Below are positions 1-8,776 of a stretch of DNA of 64,000 nt, piece after piece (the first letter of the stretch is position 1; each line of letters starts with the position of its first letter). The DNA comes from Pseudoalteromonas sp. UG3-2. GTDB lineage: Bacteria > Pseudomonadota > Gammaproteobacteria > Enterobacterales > Alteromonadaceae. The notes under the pieces are model-generated. The model made no database searches, was not told the origin of the DNA, and saw only the letters and a list, made by a program, of their open reading frames with translations. The DNA lies in NCBI RefSeq assembly GCF_037120705.1, contig NZ_JAWLJU010000002.1, positions 1,798,001-1,862,000 of the forward strand. The letters run 5' to 3'. The translations under genes were made by a program, and so were the position numbers.

Positions 1-381
1 TGGACCGGCCCCTCAGACCGAAGTGTTTCTGGCATGCCTTTCTTTGGTCACTTAAATGGTCAAGCTAATGTCTTTTATGGCAGCGGCTACTCGGGCAACG
101 GCGTAGTGCAGTCCTATTTAGGTGGGCAAATCTTAGCGAGTCTACTGCTTAACCAACAGAACGACTGGCGTCACTGCGCTTTAGTCAACCAAACGCTTAA
201 ACAGTTCCCCGTCGAGCCATTTCGCACCGCGGGGGCTTTAATGGTGAGAAATGCCATTCGCCGTAAAGAAAACGCAGAAGATAACAATATGCCACCGCAT
301 AAACTCGATGTTTGGCTAAGCAAGCTTAGTGGCAGCGCAGCTAAATTAGATCCGAACGTGAAGCAGGAGTATATAAAGTGA
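1..381 (+). CDS. Aminophosphonate FAD-dependent oxidoreductase, C-terminal part
   Basis: Partial gene cut by the left edge; the frame is open from base 1. The visible 126 residues contain GPSDRS, MPFFGHL and FYGSGYSGNGV followed by LGGQILASL. This is the FAD-binding C-terminal signature of DAO-type oxidoreductases, in the subgroup recurrently linked to AEP uptake and breakdown genes (TIGR03329, putative aminophosphonate oxidoreductase). Family members are thought to oxidise aminophosphonates or their N-methyl derivatives. The phnR and phnW genes downstream agree with this role. The substrate is inferred from context only, and the N-terminal GxGxxG is outside the window. Confidence 0.75.
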   Translation, partial: WTGPSDRSVSGMPFFGHLNGQANVFYGSGYSGNGVVQSYLGGQILASLLLNQQNDWRHCALVNQTLKQFPVEPFRTAGALMVRNAIRRKENAEDNNMPPHKLDVWLSKLSGSAAKLDPNVKQEYIK

Positions 382-491
382 ATGCCATTATCGCGTTGCG
401 CCGTTTTGATGATTTAGGAAAAGATCCGTGTTTAACCGTTTTACCTAGCAGTTATTGGTTTAGTCAGATAGAAGCCTATTTGGCGAGTTAG
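378..491 (+). CDS. Possible 37-residue overlapping ORF of unknown function
   Basis: A GTG at 378 overlaps the TGA of the oxidoreductase gene (GTGA), the usual geometry of translational coupling. It opens 37 codons ending at TAG 489-491 (begins VNAIIALRRFDDLG, ends IEAYLAS). I recognise no family. It could be a small coupled protein, the remnant of a deleted downstream phn gene, or chance. Only its position argues for translation, so confidence is low. Confidence 0.2.
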   Translation: MNAIIALRRFDDLGKDPCLTVLPSSYWFSQIEAYLAS

Positions 492-572
492 GCCAATCTG
501 ATTTTACAAGTCATATTTATCCTGTCATAAAACGATAGTAAGCTTGTCACAAAAGGTTTTATCGACTCTATT

Positions 573-1265
573 ATGCTGCTTTATCAACGTATTCGAAACC
601 ATATCCAAACGCTGCTAGCCGCTGGCAGCATGACGCCCGGTGCTAAATTGCCTTCAGAGCGTGCGCTGCAAGAAACATTTAGCTCAACACGGATCACCGT
701 CCGTGAAGCCCTTGCACGACTAGAAGCCGAAGGACTTATCTTTAGCCAAAAGCGTCGCGGCTGGTTTGTCACGCCGGAAAAACTCAAATGGCATCCAGCT
801 AAAAAAGTGAACTTTAACCACCTTGCCATTGAGCAGGGTTTTACGCCAACAACTCAAGTGGTAGCAATCAATCTTCCTTCCACTGCCCCTGAGTTTAGCG
901 ACTCATATTTTGACGGCCAGCCGGTGTATGAATTAACCCGAGTACGCGCGTTAGATGGTCGCGCAATCATGATGGAACAGATCTATTGTGCAGCCGAACG
1001 TTTTGCCGACTTACATAACCAACCGCTGGATGGTTCTATCACAGAAGTGATGTCGACCCACTACCAAGTTGACGTCAGCTTTGAACAGTGCGTGATAAGC
1101 GTCACCGTGCTACCCGATGATGTTGCCGACAAATTAGAAAAGAACAACGGCGCACCTTGCTTAAAGGTACTGCGCGCCCGCTATGACGCCGAGCAAGCAT
1201 TGGTGGATTACAATATTGAATATTGGCTCCATGACGCCATCGAGATGATTGTTGAGGGCGTGTAA
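573..1265 (+). CDS. phnR: GntR/HutC-family regulator of phosphonate use, PhnR-like
   Basis: A 230-residue repressor-type regulator. The N-terminal winged helix (about residues 1-70) carries the GntR features PGAKLPSERAL, TRITVREALARLEAEGLI and RRGWFVT. The C-terminal part (about 85-228) is a UTRA effector domain, with EQIYCAAERF and a terminal VDYNIEYWLHDAIEM strand. It matches the PhnR type found with AEP genes. The family senses a phosphonate or related metabolite and binds a TGGT-TATA-CCA palindrome; such a site stands 16 bases upstream of the phnW start. The gene follows the oxidoreductase in the same orientation. The ATG at 573 gives the normal family length. Confidence 0.8.
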   Translation: MLLYQRIRNHIQTLLAAGSMTPGAKLPSERALQETFSSTRITVREALARLEAEGLIFSQKRRGWFVTPEKLKWHPAKKVNFNHLAIEQGFTPTTQVVAINLPSTAPEFSDSYFDGQPVYELTRVRALDGRAIMMEQIYCAAERFADLHNQPLDGSITEVMSTHYQVDVSFEQCVISVTVLPDDVADKLEKNNGAPCLKVLRARYDAEQALVDYNIEYWLHDAIEMIVEGV

Positions 1266-1275
1266 CCCTCATACA

Positions 1276-1300
1276 CGTAGGTCGTGCTTTAGCACGACAA
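1276..1300 (+). repeat. REP-like element (GTAGG-headed hairpin)
   Basis: GTAGG is followed by a perfect 7-bp stem, GTCGTGC-TTTA-GCACGAC at 1281-1298, just after phnR. The GTAGG head and GCTTTA core recur in four other hairpins of the window. There is no T-run after the stem, so it is more REP-like than a classic terminator, although it may stabilise the phnR 3' end. Confidence 0.5.
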
Positions 1301-1549
1301 CCTTTCCTATCACCTGCGGTTGTCCTATTTTAGAAATAGCGCTAAGTTTAAATTCGGTACTCCCACATTTGACAACTGCAAGGAACATCAAGATGGCTAA
1401 TTTTAATGAGCGACTTAAAAGCCTAGATCTGAGCCGAATAACACAGTTACACTTTAGCCACAATGATGTTTAAACGTGGGGCTTGATTGATAAAGTCAGT
1501 TGCGAATAACCCTCATTAGAAAACAAGATTGGAAATACGGAATTAGCTA

Positions 1550-2038
1550 ATGAAAAAAGTGCATGAATGGATTATGGCTCCTCACATGATAGAAACGTCC
1601 TATGCATACCTCTTATCGTCCAAATTGATGTGGCAACACAATATAACTGTTTCAATTGTTCACGCAGCACTATCGTTAGAAATATTGTTTAAAAGCTTTC
1701 ATGCTGAAGTATCCGGTAATGAAGGGCAAATAAACGAAAAATATAAATTAAAAACTGATGGTATCCTAAAAGGTAATGGCAAACATGATTTATTGAGCCT
1801 CTATGATTCACTACCAAAAGATATCAAGCGCTTGTTTGAAAGTGACTTTACTAGAGACATGCTTACAAAATACCGCAAAGTTTTTGTGGATAGTAGATAT
1901 GTTTATGAGAGGGGTGCTATTTCTGGGGGGTCAGATGCACTGGCATCAATTGCTGATAAGTTGATCAGAAAAACTGTTGAAATATACAAACAGCGTGGGT
2001 GCGATGATATATGGATAACTCAATACCCTAATGTTTAA
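1550..2038 (+). CDS. Hypothetical protein, possibly HEPN-like helical domain
   Basis: A 162-residue cytoplasmic protein of unknown function. It is predicted mostly helical. Two stretches resemble HEPN-type proteins: HAALSLEILFKSF (residues 43-55), like the first conserved helix, and the later DSRYVYERG. A strict R-X4-6-H ribonuclease motif is not visible, so catalysis should not be assumed. The base composition is clearly more AT-rich than phnR or phnW, it has no partner gene, and repeats lie downstream. This looks like a small acquired gene inside the phn locus. The start codon is an ATG preceded only by a weak AG-rich stretch. Confidence 0.55.
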   Translation: MKKVHEWIMAPHMIETSYAYLLSSKLMWQHNITVSIVHAALSLEILFKSFHAEVSGNEGQINEKYKLKTDGILKGNGKHDLLSLYDSLPKDIKRLFESDFTRDMLTKYRKVFVDSRYVYERGAISGGSDALASIADKLIRKTVEIYKQRGCDDIWITQYPNV

Positions 2039-2230
2039 TTTATATTGGAATACGACCATTGCTTACGCGGTGTTTATTACATACACCAGAGACTTTCTAG
2101 CTTCTGTTAGCACAGCGATGTTCTGCGATTTGGTATAGCGTGATTTTTCTTAGTTAGCCTCATGCTTTAATGAGTGCAGAATCACTTTATGGGGAGGTGA
2201 CAGTCCAGATTAGGCCATCGTTAACACAAT

Positions 2231-2447
2231 TGAAGATTCGCTACTCATTTATTTAGATAAAGGGGTGTAACCCCTTAACCCATCGCCGCGTAAAGCGCCT
2301 CCCACCCTAACGGTTTACCAGTATATTGCTTTCGCGATTGAAGATTCCCTACTCATTTATTTAGCTAAAGGGGTGTAACCCCCTTAACCCATCGCCGCGT
2401 AAAGCGGCTCCTACTCTGATGGTTTACCAGTATTTTGCTTGTGCGAT
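2231..2447. repeat. Tandem ~108-bp duplication of the phnW 3' end with REP-like hairpins
   Basis: Two head-to-tail copies, 2231-2338 and 2339-2447, differ by a few substitutions and one inserted C. The right copy holds the last codons and stop of phnW. The left copy still encodes an equivalent tail (IAKAIYW-stop in place of IAQAKYW-stop) followed by the same flank. Each copy contains the inverted repeat AAGGGGT-GTA-ACCCCTT and a REP-like GCCGC-GTAAA-GCGGC hairpin (degenerate in the left copy). The segment probably arose by unequal recombination or REP-mediated duplication. Confidence 0.8.
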
Positions 2448-3530
2448 AGCTTCAAGTAGCCCAGTAATATCTGCGGCATACACTTCGCCAATATTACCAA
2501 TCCTAAAGCAATCTGCGTTTGATACTTTACCGGGATAAATCACATACCCTTTTTGTTTCAATGCTTCGTAAAAGTGTTTGAAGTCATAGCTTTCGTCACT
2601 TGGTGAGTAAAAAGAAGTGATAATAGGTGAATGCATGGCTTCTTGTAACAAGGCTTCAAAACCAAGGGCTTTCATGCCACTAACGAGCTGCTTTTGATTT
2701 TCGCTGTAACGCTTAAATCGCGCAGAGACGCCTCCCTCTTGCGCCAATTCTTCCAGTGCTTTGGCAAATGCTCTGACAACATGCGTTGGTGAAGTAAAAC
2801 GCCATTTACCGTGATGGCTTTCCATGGTTTTCCACTGAGCGTGGAGATCCAAAGAGAGCGAACGTGCTTGTCCTTCAGAGGCAACCAAAAGCGCGGTTTT
2901 TGCGATCACAAAGCCAAAACCTGGGACTCCTTGAATACACTTATTTGCTGAGCTAATGAGGATATCAATTTGCCACTCGTGCATATCCATCTCAATGCCA
3001 CCAAAACTGCTCATGGCATCAAGGATCATTACTTTGTTGTGATGTTTCACAAGCTCCGCTACGCGTTTAGCCGGATTCAGCATACCCGTTGTGGTTTCGC
3101 AGTGTACCATTGCCACATGGGTGATCTCAGGGTGTTGCTCAAGCGCTTGTGAGATCTGCTCAAGTTGCGGCAATTCGGTTTCAATAAAGTTGAGCGCTAT
3201 CACATTTATATTTAGATAATTGGCTATCTCAATAATACGCGCACCATAGGCACCATTATTGATAACCAGTAAAGTGCCAGACTGAGGAATAAAAGTTCCA
3301 ATAGCCGCTTCGACACTTGCTGTTCCACTGCCCTGCATTAAGGCTGCACTGTAGTCGCTGCGATATTGTGGATCTACCACCGCAATTTCACAAAGCTGCT
3401 TGCGAATGACTTGCACCACCCCTTGGTTATATTCATCATCCCAAGTGCACCAATCTTTCAACATGGCTTCTTTCACTGTGTGAGAGGTACTGAGTGGGCC
3501 TGGCGTCAGGAGTAAATAATCGTTGTTCAT
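2424..3530 (-). CDS. phnW: 2-aminoethylphosphonate--pyruvate transaminase
   Basis: PLP-dependent class V aminotransferase that converts AEP and pyruvate to phosphonoacetaldehyde and alanine, the first step of AEP catabolism. It has 368 residues, the usual family length. Visible hallmarks are [10 protein letters not shown] at the N-terminus, the QGSGT loop at 66-70 for PLP phosphate, D171 in DAMSSFGG, and the Schiff-base lysine K197 in SSANKCIQG. No phnX or phnA/phnY partner lies in the window, so the fate of phosphonoacetaldehyde is not visible. It is probably controlled by PhnR through the palindrome at 3545-3558. Its 3' end lies in a tandem duplication. Confidence 0.95.
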   Translation of the reverse strand: MNNDYLLLTPGPLSTSHTVKEAMLKDWCTWDDEYNQGVVQVIRKQLCEIAVVDPQYRSDYSAALMQGSGTASVEAAIGTFIPQSGTLLVINNGAYGARIIEIANYLNINVIALNFIETELPQLEQISQALEQHPEITHVAMVHCETTTGMLNPAKRVAELVKHHNKVMILDAMSSFGGIEMDMHEWQIDILISSANKCIQGVPGFGFVIAKTALLVASEGQARSLSLDLHAQWKTMESHHGKWRFTSPTHVVRAFAKALEELAQEGGVSARFKRYSENQKQLVSGMKALGFEALLQEAMHSPIITSFYSPSDESYDFKHFYEALKQKGYVIYPGKVSNADCFRIGNIGEVYAADITGLLEAIAQAKYW

Positions 3531-3544
3531 AACTTGCCTCTAAA

Positions 3545-3558
3545 CTGGTCTATACCAG
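3545..3558. promoter_or_regulatory. Probable PhnR operator upstream of phnW
   Basis: The perfect 14-bp palindrome CTGGTCTATACCAG is centred about 21 bases upstream of the phnW ATG. It fits the GntR/HutC-subfamily operator pattern TGGT-nTAn-ACCA. A HutC-type regulator gene (phnR) is 1.2 kb away, which makes it the likely ligand. Confidence 0.65.
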
Positions 3559-3636
3559 ATTATTTAACCGAGTTTAGGTGACAACAGCGTGACATTTTTA
3601 TGAAGCTAAAGTTGATTGCTGGGGTGTTTATTGAAA

Positions 3637-3668
3637 TCTCGCCTTAACCATAAGTAGCCAAGGCGAGA
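3637..3668 (-). terminator. Possible terminator of galE
   Basis: Inverted repeat with 9-bp arms (TCTCGCCTT/AAGGCGAGA) and a 14-nt loop, 20 bases beyond the galE stop. On the minus strand the tail is only moderately T-rich. Confidence 0.4.
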
Positions 3669-3688
3669 AGAAACGGCCAATCTTGAGT

Positions 3689-4702
3689 TTATCTGTAGCC
3701 GTTTGGATTTTTGCTTTGCCAGCGCCATGTATCTACCATCATGGCATCGAGACCACGCTCGGCTTGCCAACCGAGTTCAGCTTTGGCTTTTTCCGGGGCA
3801 GCGTAACAGGCGGCAATATCACCATCACGACGCGGTTTAATTTCGTAAGGTACGGTTTTACCCGCGGCTTTTTCAAACGCGGTAACCATTTCTAGTACCG
3901 AGTAGCCATTGCCGGTGCCTAAGTTATAAATATGCGTGCCTGCTGCTGCCGCGATTTTTTCCAGTGCTTTTAAATGGCCAATCGCCAGGTCAACAACATG
4001 AATATAATCTCTTACGCCGGTGCCGTCTTTGGTGTCATAGTCATTACCAAAAACACCTAAGCTCGCCAACTTACCCACGGCAACCTGTGAGATGTAGGGC
4101 AGTAAGTTATTGGGAATGCCATTGGGATCTTCACCAATTAACCCCGACTCATGGGCGCCTACCGGATTAAAGTAGCGCAAAATGGCAAAGGCCCAGCGTG
4201 GGTCTGACTTAGCCACATCTTGCAGCACCATTTCCACCATTAGCTTAGAGGTACCATACGGATTGGTGGTGCCACCAACCGGGAAGTCTTCACGGATAGG
4301 TAAGCTTGCCGGGTCGCCATACACAGTGGCTGATGAACTAAACACCAGCTTAAACACCTCCGCCTCGCGCATGGCATCGAGCAAGGTTAGTGTGCCTTGC
4401 ACATTATTTTGGTAATACTCGATGGGCTTTTGCACTGACTCCCCCACCGCCTTGAGTCCGGCAAAGTGGATCACTTCGGTAATGGCATATTGCGAAAAAA
4501 TAGAGTCTAGAAAGGCCTTATCAAGAATGTCCCCTTGATGAAAAATCGCTTCCTTGCCAGTAATTTCTGCTACTCGCTGTAATGCGGTTTGTTGCGAGTT
4601 GCTGAGGTTATCAATCACCACTACTTGTTTGCCCAGCTGCAGTAGCTCCAATACGGTGTGGGAGCCTATATACCCAGCGCCACCGGTGACTAGTATCGCC
4701 AT
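3689..4702 (-). CDS. galE: UDP-glucose 4-epimerase
   Basis: Short-chain dehydrogenase-fold epimerase that interconverts UDP-glucose and UDP-galactose for cell-surface sugar synthesis and galactose use. It has 337 residues, standard length. The NAD-binding GGAGYIGSH is at residues 7-15. The catalytic Ser lies in [11 protein letters not shown], and the Tyr/Lys pair is in [11 protein letters not shown], all in the GalE order. No galT, galK or glycan genes adjoin it, so it is probably a stand-alone gene for nucleotide-sugar supply. Confidence 0.95.
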   Translation of the reverse strand: MAILVTGGAGYIGSHTVLELLQLGKQVVVIDNLSNSQQTALQRVAEITGKEAIFHQGDILDKAFLDSIFSQYAITEVIHFAGLKAVGESVQKPIEYYQNNVQGTLTLLDAMREAEVFKLVFSSSATVYGDPASLPIREDFPVGGTTNPYGTSKLMVEMVLQDVAKSDPRWAFAILRYFNPVGAHESGLIGEDPNGIPNNLLPYISQVAVGKLASLGVFGNDYDTKDGTGVRDYIHVVDLAIGHLKALEKIAAAAGTHIYNLGTGNGYSVLEMVTAFEKAAGKTVPYEIKPRRDGDIAACYAAPEKAKAELGWQAERGLDAMMVDTWRWQSKNPNGYR

Positions 4703-4765
4703 ACTATTTCCTATCTTGATAAGTTAATTTTGCAGTGCTTGTTATTGTATACAAGTTTACTGCGG

Positions 4766-5653
4766 TTAGTCTGCCCCACTGGCGCAAACAAAGGCCAGTT
4801 TTTGTTGCTGAAAGCTGATCCGAGAAATATTGGTTTCACAGTAACTCGAGAGGTTACTCATTAAATGCACTTTTTTCGGCGCGCTAAGGTCACGGTAGTA
4901 GATGCGATTATCGAGTGCATAGGCAATTCGGTTTTTATCCAGCCAAGTATAGTCTTGCACCTGCTTTGGCAAAGCAAAAAAGCGCTCAATATGGTCGTTA
5001 CTGGGCTGGTAAGTGGCAAACCACATTTGATTATTAACCAAGTAACTAAAACCAAATACACCCCGCGCGGCATTAAAGGTTAAGGTGCGGCCAATGTCTT
5101 CGGCGATGATTTCTGGTCGATGACCACGAGCGTCGGTGTATTGCAGTGTATGAGGGAGGTGTTCATTGGCACCTAAAATAAATAAAATTAAATCTTGGTT
5201 TGCGCCCCAAGCGTGATAGCCCACCGGCTTGATGTGCTCAAATACTTTCTGGCGTGGCTGGTTGCTATCAAACGGGTAGAACCACAGTCTTTGCGCGCCA
5301 GACGACTCCACCACAATAGTGCTTAGCCCTTCCCCATTGGGGTGTAAAGTCGGTGAGTATTCTGACTCAGGGCTCATAGTGAGGTTGCTGGTGGCATGCT
5401 CATCAAAGTTATAAAAAAACAGATCCGTTTGCTGGGTGTCGCCAGCAATCACTTCCTTGGTGTAGTAAACGCCATTGTCCACCACCACAGGCTGGTTATG
5501 GTAAGCGCCATCATCGGTAATGGGGCGGGCATGAAAAGCGGGTTCTAGTTCGGCCAGCCAGATTTGGCTTTTTGGCATTTGTGCCGCCCCAGGTAAGCTA
5601 CAGAGCGCGGCCAGTAGGCCTGCTGCAAACTTGCCGCGAAATGATGTAAGCAT
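4766..5653 (-). CDS. Exported TolB-like beta-propeller protein
   Basis: A 295-residue protein with an N-terminal signal peptide (RGKFAAGLLAALCSLPGAAQ), so probably periplasmic. The body has repeated beta-rich segments typical of PD40/TolB-type propellers: SPESEYSPTLHPNGEGLSTI, YHAWGANQDLILFILG, and YTWLDKNRIAYALDNRIYY. Two cysteines near the C-terminus could form a disulfide. Enzymatic function is not evident; the family usually serves binding or scaffolding. It lies 63 bases upstream of galE on the same strand, a possible transcription unit without an obvious functional link. Confidence 0.6.
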   Translation of the reverse strand: MLTSFRGKFAAGLLAALCSLPGAAQMPKSQIWLAELEPAFHARPITDDGAYHNQPVVVDNGVYYTKEVIAGDTQQTDLFFYNFDEHATSNLTMSPESEYSPTLHPNGEGLSTIVVESSGAQRLWFYPFDSNQPRQKVFEHIKPVGYHAWGANQDLILFILGANEHLPHTLQYTDARGHRPEIIAEDIGRTLTFNAARGVFGFSYLVNNQMWFATYQPSNDHIERFFALPKQVQDYTWLDKNRIAYALDNRIYYRDLSAPKKVHLMSNLSSYCETNISRISFQQQKLAFVCASGAD

Positions 5654-5793
5654 GACTAATTCCTTGCGATTATAATTTTCGTTATTAATTTACTGTAGCA
5701 ATGATACCCAAGCTAGGTTCACAAGCAAAGCTTGCCAAAAACTTGTCTTCGCGTAACATCGAATTAACGCAGCACAAATTTGTAGGCAAGATG

Positions 5794-6693
5794 ATGTCAG
5801 ATAAACACCCCATTATCGCGATCACCGGTAGTTCTGGTGCCGGCACCACCACCACCACCAGCGCCATCAAACATATTTTCCGTAGCCTGAATACTAAGGC
5901 TGCCTATGTTGAAGGCGACAGTTTCCACCGCTACACGCGACCAGAAATGGATAAGTTGCGCCGTGAAGCCCAGCAAGAAGGGAAACACATTAGCTACTTT
6001 GGTGAGGAGGCCAATGATTTTGGGGCCTTGGCAGAGCTGTTTAAAAGCTATGGTGAAACCGGTAATGGCAAAGTGCGCCGTTATCTGCATACCTTTGATG
6101 ATGCCGTCCCCTACAATCAGCTGCCAGGCACATTTACCCCCTACCAAGCACTGGATAACGACACCGACATGCTATTCTATGAAGGCCTTCATGGCGGTGT
6201 GGTGACCCCAGAGCACGATGTTGCCAGCCACGTTGACTTATTAATTGGCATGGTGCCTATCATCAACTTGGAGTGGATCCAAAAATTGATCCGCGATACC
6301 AGTGAGCGCGGTCACTCTAAAGAAGCGGTGATGTCGTCTATTGTGCGCTCTATGGATGATTATATTAATCATATTACGCCGCAGTTTTCCCGTACCCATA
6401 TTAATTTTCAGCGCGTGCCAACGGTTGACACCTCGAACCCCTTTAGCGCCAAAGACATTCCATCATTGGATGAGTCGTTTGTGGTGATCCGCTTTCGCGG
6501 CATCGACGAAGTCAATTTTCCTTATTATCTGCAAATGATAGAAGGCAGCTTTATGTCTCGAGTTAATACACTGGTGGTGCCCGGTGGCAAGATGGCCTTA
6601 GCCATGGAGTTAGTGCTAACACCACTAATAAGAGAGCTGCTGGTAAAAAAGCGCGCCTATGAAAATATGGCCCCTGTGGATTTACCCATCTAA
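5794..6693 (+). CDS. prkB: PrkB-family phosphoribulokinase-like protein
   Basis: P-loop kinase of the phosphoribulokinase/uridine kinase fold, closely resembling E. coli PrkB. The Walker A region reads TGSSGAGTTTT near the N-terminus. It is followed by VEGDSFHRYTRPEMD, EGLHGGVVTP, the invariant LIRDTSERGHS segment and VVPGGKMALAMEL. The frame is open from an ATG at 5701, but homologs begin at MSDKHPIIAITG, so I place the start at 5794 (5791 is also possible). That gives 299 residues, near the family's 290. No RuBisCO or other Calvin-cycle gene is present, so CO2 fixation is unlikely; the substrate in heterotrophs is not established. Confidence 0.85.
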   Translation: MSDKHPIIAITGSSGAGTTTTTSAIKHIFRSLNTKAAYVEGDSFHRYTRPEMDKLRREAQQEGKHISYFGEEANDFGALAELFKSYGETGNGKVRRYLHTFDDAVPYNQLPGTFTPYQALDNDTDMLFYEGLHGGVVTPEHDVASHVDLLIGMVPIINLEWIQKLIRDTSERGHSKEAVMSSIVRSMDDYINHITPQFSRTHINFQRVPTVDTSNPFSAKDIPSLDESFVVIRFRGIDEVNFPYYLQMIEGSFMSRVNTLVVPGGKMALAMELVLTPLIRELLVKKRAYENMAPVDLPI

Positions 6694-6758
6694 CGAGGCA
6701 GTTGCACCTCTACTCAGCAGCCTTTACACTGTCGTTTTTCAGCGCACAGGTAGGCAAG

Positions 6759-7289
6759 ATGGAAAAACTCACGGTGTTAGTGGGTTCGAAAAACCCGGTA
6801 AAAATAAACGCAGCAAAGCGTATTTTTCAGCAGTATTTTAGCCACGCAGAAATAGACTGTATTGGCATTGCTGCGCCAAGCCAAGTTGCCGATCAACCGT
6901 TAGGAGAAGAGCAAACCCGACTGGGGGCGCAAAACCGCGTACTCTTCTTGCAGCAACATCACCAAGCCGATTATTACTGCGCCATGGAAGGGGGAGCGGC
7001 AAAGTTTGATTACGGTGCCGCCACTTTTGCTTATGTAGTGATCGCTTCAGATACTCGAACCAGCATTGGTCGCAGTTGTAATTTACCACTGCCAGCAAAG
7101 GTCTATCAGCGTCTCGAGCAAGGCGAAGAGCTCGGATTAGTGATGGACGACCTGTTTAACACCAAAAATATTAAACAACAAGGGGGTGCCATTGGCCTAC
7201 TTACCAATCACCTAGCCACCCGTGAAAGCAGTTATACTCAAGCCTTGTTACTTGCAATGGCGCCTTTTAACCACCCAGAGTTGTACTAA
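6759..7289 (+). CDS. yjjX: Inosine/xanthosine triphosphatase (non-canonical purine NTP phosphatase)
   Basis: House-cleaning phosphatase that removes ITP and XTP from the nucleotide pool. The protein begins MEKLTVLVGSKNPVKINAAK, the substrate-binding N-terminus of the YjjX family, and contains YYCAMEGGA and the LVMDDLFNTKNIKQQGGAIG segment. The frame is open from 6702, but the ATG at 6759 matches homolog starts and gives 176 residues (E. coli about 170). Its TAA overlaps the ATG of yjjG (TAATG), so the two genes are probably translationally coupled nucleotide-sanitation enzymes. Confidence 0.88.
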   Translation: MEKLTVLVGSKNPVKINAAKRIFQQYFSHAEIDCIGIAAPSQVADQPLGEEQTRLGAQNRVLFLQQHHQADYYCAMEGGAAKFDYGAATFAYVVIASDTRTSIGRSCNLPLPAKVYQRLEQGEELGLVMDDLFNTKNIKQQGGAIGLLTNHLATRESSYTQALLLAMAPFNHPELY

Positions 7290-7966
7290 TGCGTTATAGC
7301 CATATTCTTTTTGATGCCGACGAAACCCTATTTAGTTTTAATGCCCAATTGGGCCTAGAAAAGCTTTTTGCGCAATACGGTATTGATTTCACCGAGCAAG
7401 ATTATCAACACTATAGCCAGTTGAATGCGCCATTGTGGGTGCAGTATCAAAATGGTGAGATTGACGCCAAAACCCTGCAAGTTACGCGCTTTCAACATTG
7501 GGCAGAAAAGCTTGATGTGGCGCCACAAACGCTCAATGATGGCTTTTTGGATGCCATGGCCGAAATTTGCTTACCGCTTCCAGGCGCCCGCTCACTGCTC
7601 GACGCGCTACAGGGTAAATGCACCTTAGCCATCATCACCAATGGCTTTGCAGCATTGCAACAGCGCCGTCTAGAGCATACAGGCTTAGCCGATCGTTTCA
7701 GTCACGTGGTGATCTCTGAGTTGGTTGGTCGCGCTAAACCCGACCCCAGTATTTTTGCCCATACCTTTGAGCTGCTCGGTGAACCGGAAAAGTCTAAGGT
7801 ATTAATGGTAGGGGATACGCCAGCCAGCGATATTTTGGGCGCCAACCGCTTTGGCATCGACAGCTGCTGGTTACAACATCCGGGACAAAGCTGCCCTGAG
7901 CATATTAAGCCCACCTATACGGTGACTTCGTTGCAGCAGTTAGAAAGGTTATTATTGGCTGACTAA
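7289..7966 (+). CDS. yjjG: Pyrimidine 5'-nucleotidase YjjG
   Basis: HAD-superfamily phosphatase of 225 residues, the same length as E. coli YjjG. It dephosphorylates pyrimidine (including non-canonical) nucleoside monophosphates. HAD motif I is FDADETLF at residues 8-15 (nucleophile and general-acid Asp), motif II is IITNGFAALQQRR, motif III has the Lys in GRAKPDPSIF, and motif IV is VMVGDTPASDI. It overlaps the upstream yjjX stop by one base. Confidence 0.92.
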   Translation: MRYSHILFDADETLFSFNAQLGLEKLFAQYGIDFTEQDYQHYSQLNAPLWVQYQNGEIDAKTLQVTRFQHWAEKLDVAPQTLNDGFLDAMAEICLPLPGARSLLDALQGKCTLAIITNGFAALQQRRLEHTGLADRFSHVVISELVGRAKPDPSIFAHTFELLGEPEKSKVLMVGDTPASDILGANRFGIDSCWLQHPGQSCPEHIKPTYTVTSLQQLERLLLAD

Positions 7967-7986
7967 GCCGTTGAATAAGAATAGCT

Positions 7987-8012
7987 AACGCTGCTCGGCA
8001 TCGAGCAGCGTT
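7987..8012. terminator. Bidirectional hairpin between convergent yjjG and rlmB
   Basis: Perfect 11-bp stem AACGCTGCTCG/CGAGCAGCGTT with a GCAT loop, between the convergent stops of yjjG and rlmB. Flanking T-runs are weak on both strands. Confidence 0.6.
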
Positions 8013-8020
8013 GATTTAGA

Positions 8021-8767
8021 TCACAGCGCGGTACGCTGTCTTAGTACTTCAAATAAGCATATCCCAGTTGCCACCGACACGTTTAAGCTTGAAACGGTGC
8101 CGACCATTGGAATTTTAACCAGCTCATCGCAATGCTCACGGGTTAAGCGGCGCATACCATCGCCTTCGGCTCCCATCACTACCGCCATTGGGCCAGTCAA
8201 GTTGGCATTAAAGAGTGTGGTGTCAGTTTCACCAGCAGTGCCGACCACCCAAACTCCTGCTTCTTTAATATCGCGCAGCGTTCTGGCCAAGTTAGTGACC
8301 TGAATAAATGGTACGGTTTCAGCGGCACCACAGGCAACCTTGCGCGCCGTGCCATTAAGCTTGGCGGACTTATCTTTTGGCACAATAACGCCGTGAACTC
8401 CAGCGGCATCGGCGCTACGTAAGCAAGCACCAAGGTTATGGGGATCAGTAACCCCGTCTAACACCAAGAAAAATGGCGTAGTCTCTTTGGCGATGATGTC
8501 ATCAAGATCTTTTTCATTTAGCGTGCGCGCCGCTTTAACGTTGGCAATAATCCCTTGGTGCTGCTCGTCTTTGGCTTTGTTATCAAGGGCTTTGCGCTGC
8601 ATAAACTGCACCGAAATACCAAACTTACGGGCCTCATTAACGACCGCAGTTAGGCGCTTATCGTCACGTCCCTTTAAGGCATAAATTTCTAAAAAGCGCT
8701 CTGGGGCGCTGCGTAAAATGGCTTCCACTGAATGAAAGCCAAAAATTAACTCGTTACTCACTTTCAA
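8021..8767 (-). CDS. rlmB: 23S rRNA (guanosine-2251-2'-O)-methyltransferase
   Basis: SPOUT (TrmH-type) methyltransferase that modifies G2251 in the P loop of 23S rRNA. The N-terminal substrate-binding domain begins [18 protein letters not shown]. The knotted catalytic domain shows [31 protein letters not shown] and the SAM-binding [19 protein letters not shown]. It has 248 residues, a normal length. The gene starts 9 bases after the rnr stop, the conserved rnr-rlmB pairing of enterobacteria and relatives, so it is very likely cotranscribed with rnr. Confidence 0.95.
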   Translation of the reverse strand: MKVSNELIFGFHSVEAILRSAPERFLEIYALKGRDDKRLTAVVNEARKFGISVQFMQRKALDNKAKDEQHQGIIANVKAARTLNEKDLDDIIAKETTPFFLVLDGVTDPHNLGACLRSADAAGVHGVIVPKDKSAKLNGTARKVACGAAETVPFIQVTNLARTLRDIKEAGVWVVGTAGETDTTLFNANLTGPMAVVMGAEGDGMRRLTREHCDELVKIPMVGTVSSLNVSVATGICLFEVLRQRTAL

Positions 8768-8776
8768 GCTCCGGCT

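Noticed and set aside
1249..1473. 74-codon frame, and a 26-codon ATG frame inside it at 1393-1473 with an AAGGA upstream
   Set aside because: The longer frame overlaps phnR's end and crosses a REP-like hairpin. The short one has a ribosome-site-like sequence but no protein resemblance and could be chance or a remnant.
5794..6693. Calvin-cycle phosphoribulokinase
   Set aside because: The sequence matches the PrkB subgroup of heterotrophs, and no RuBisCO or other Calvin gene is present.
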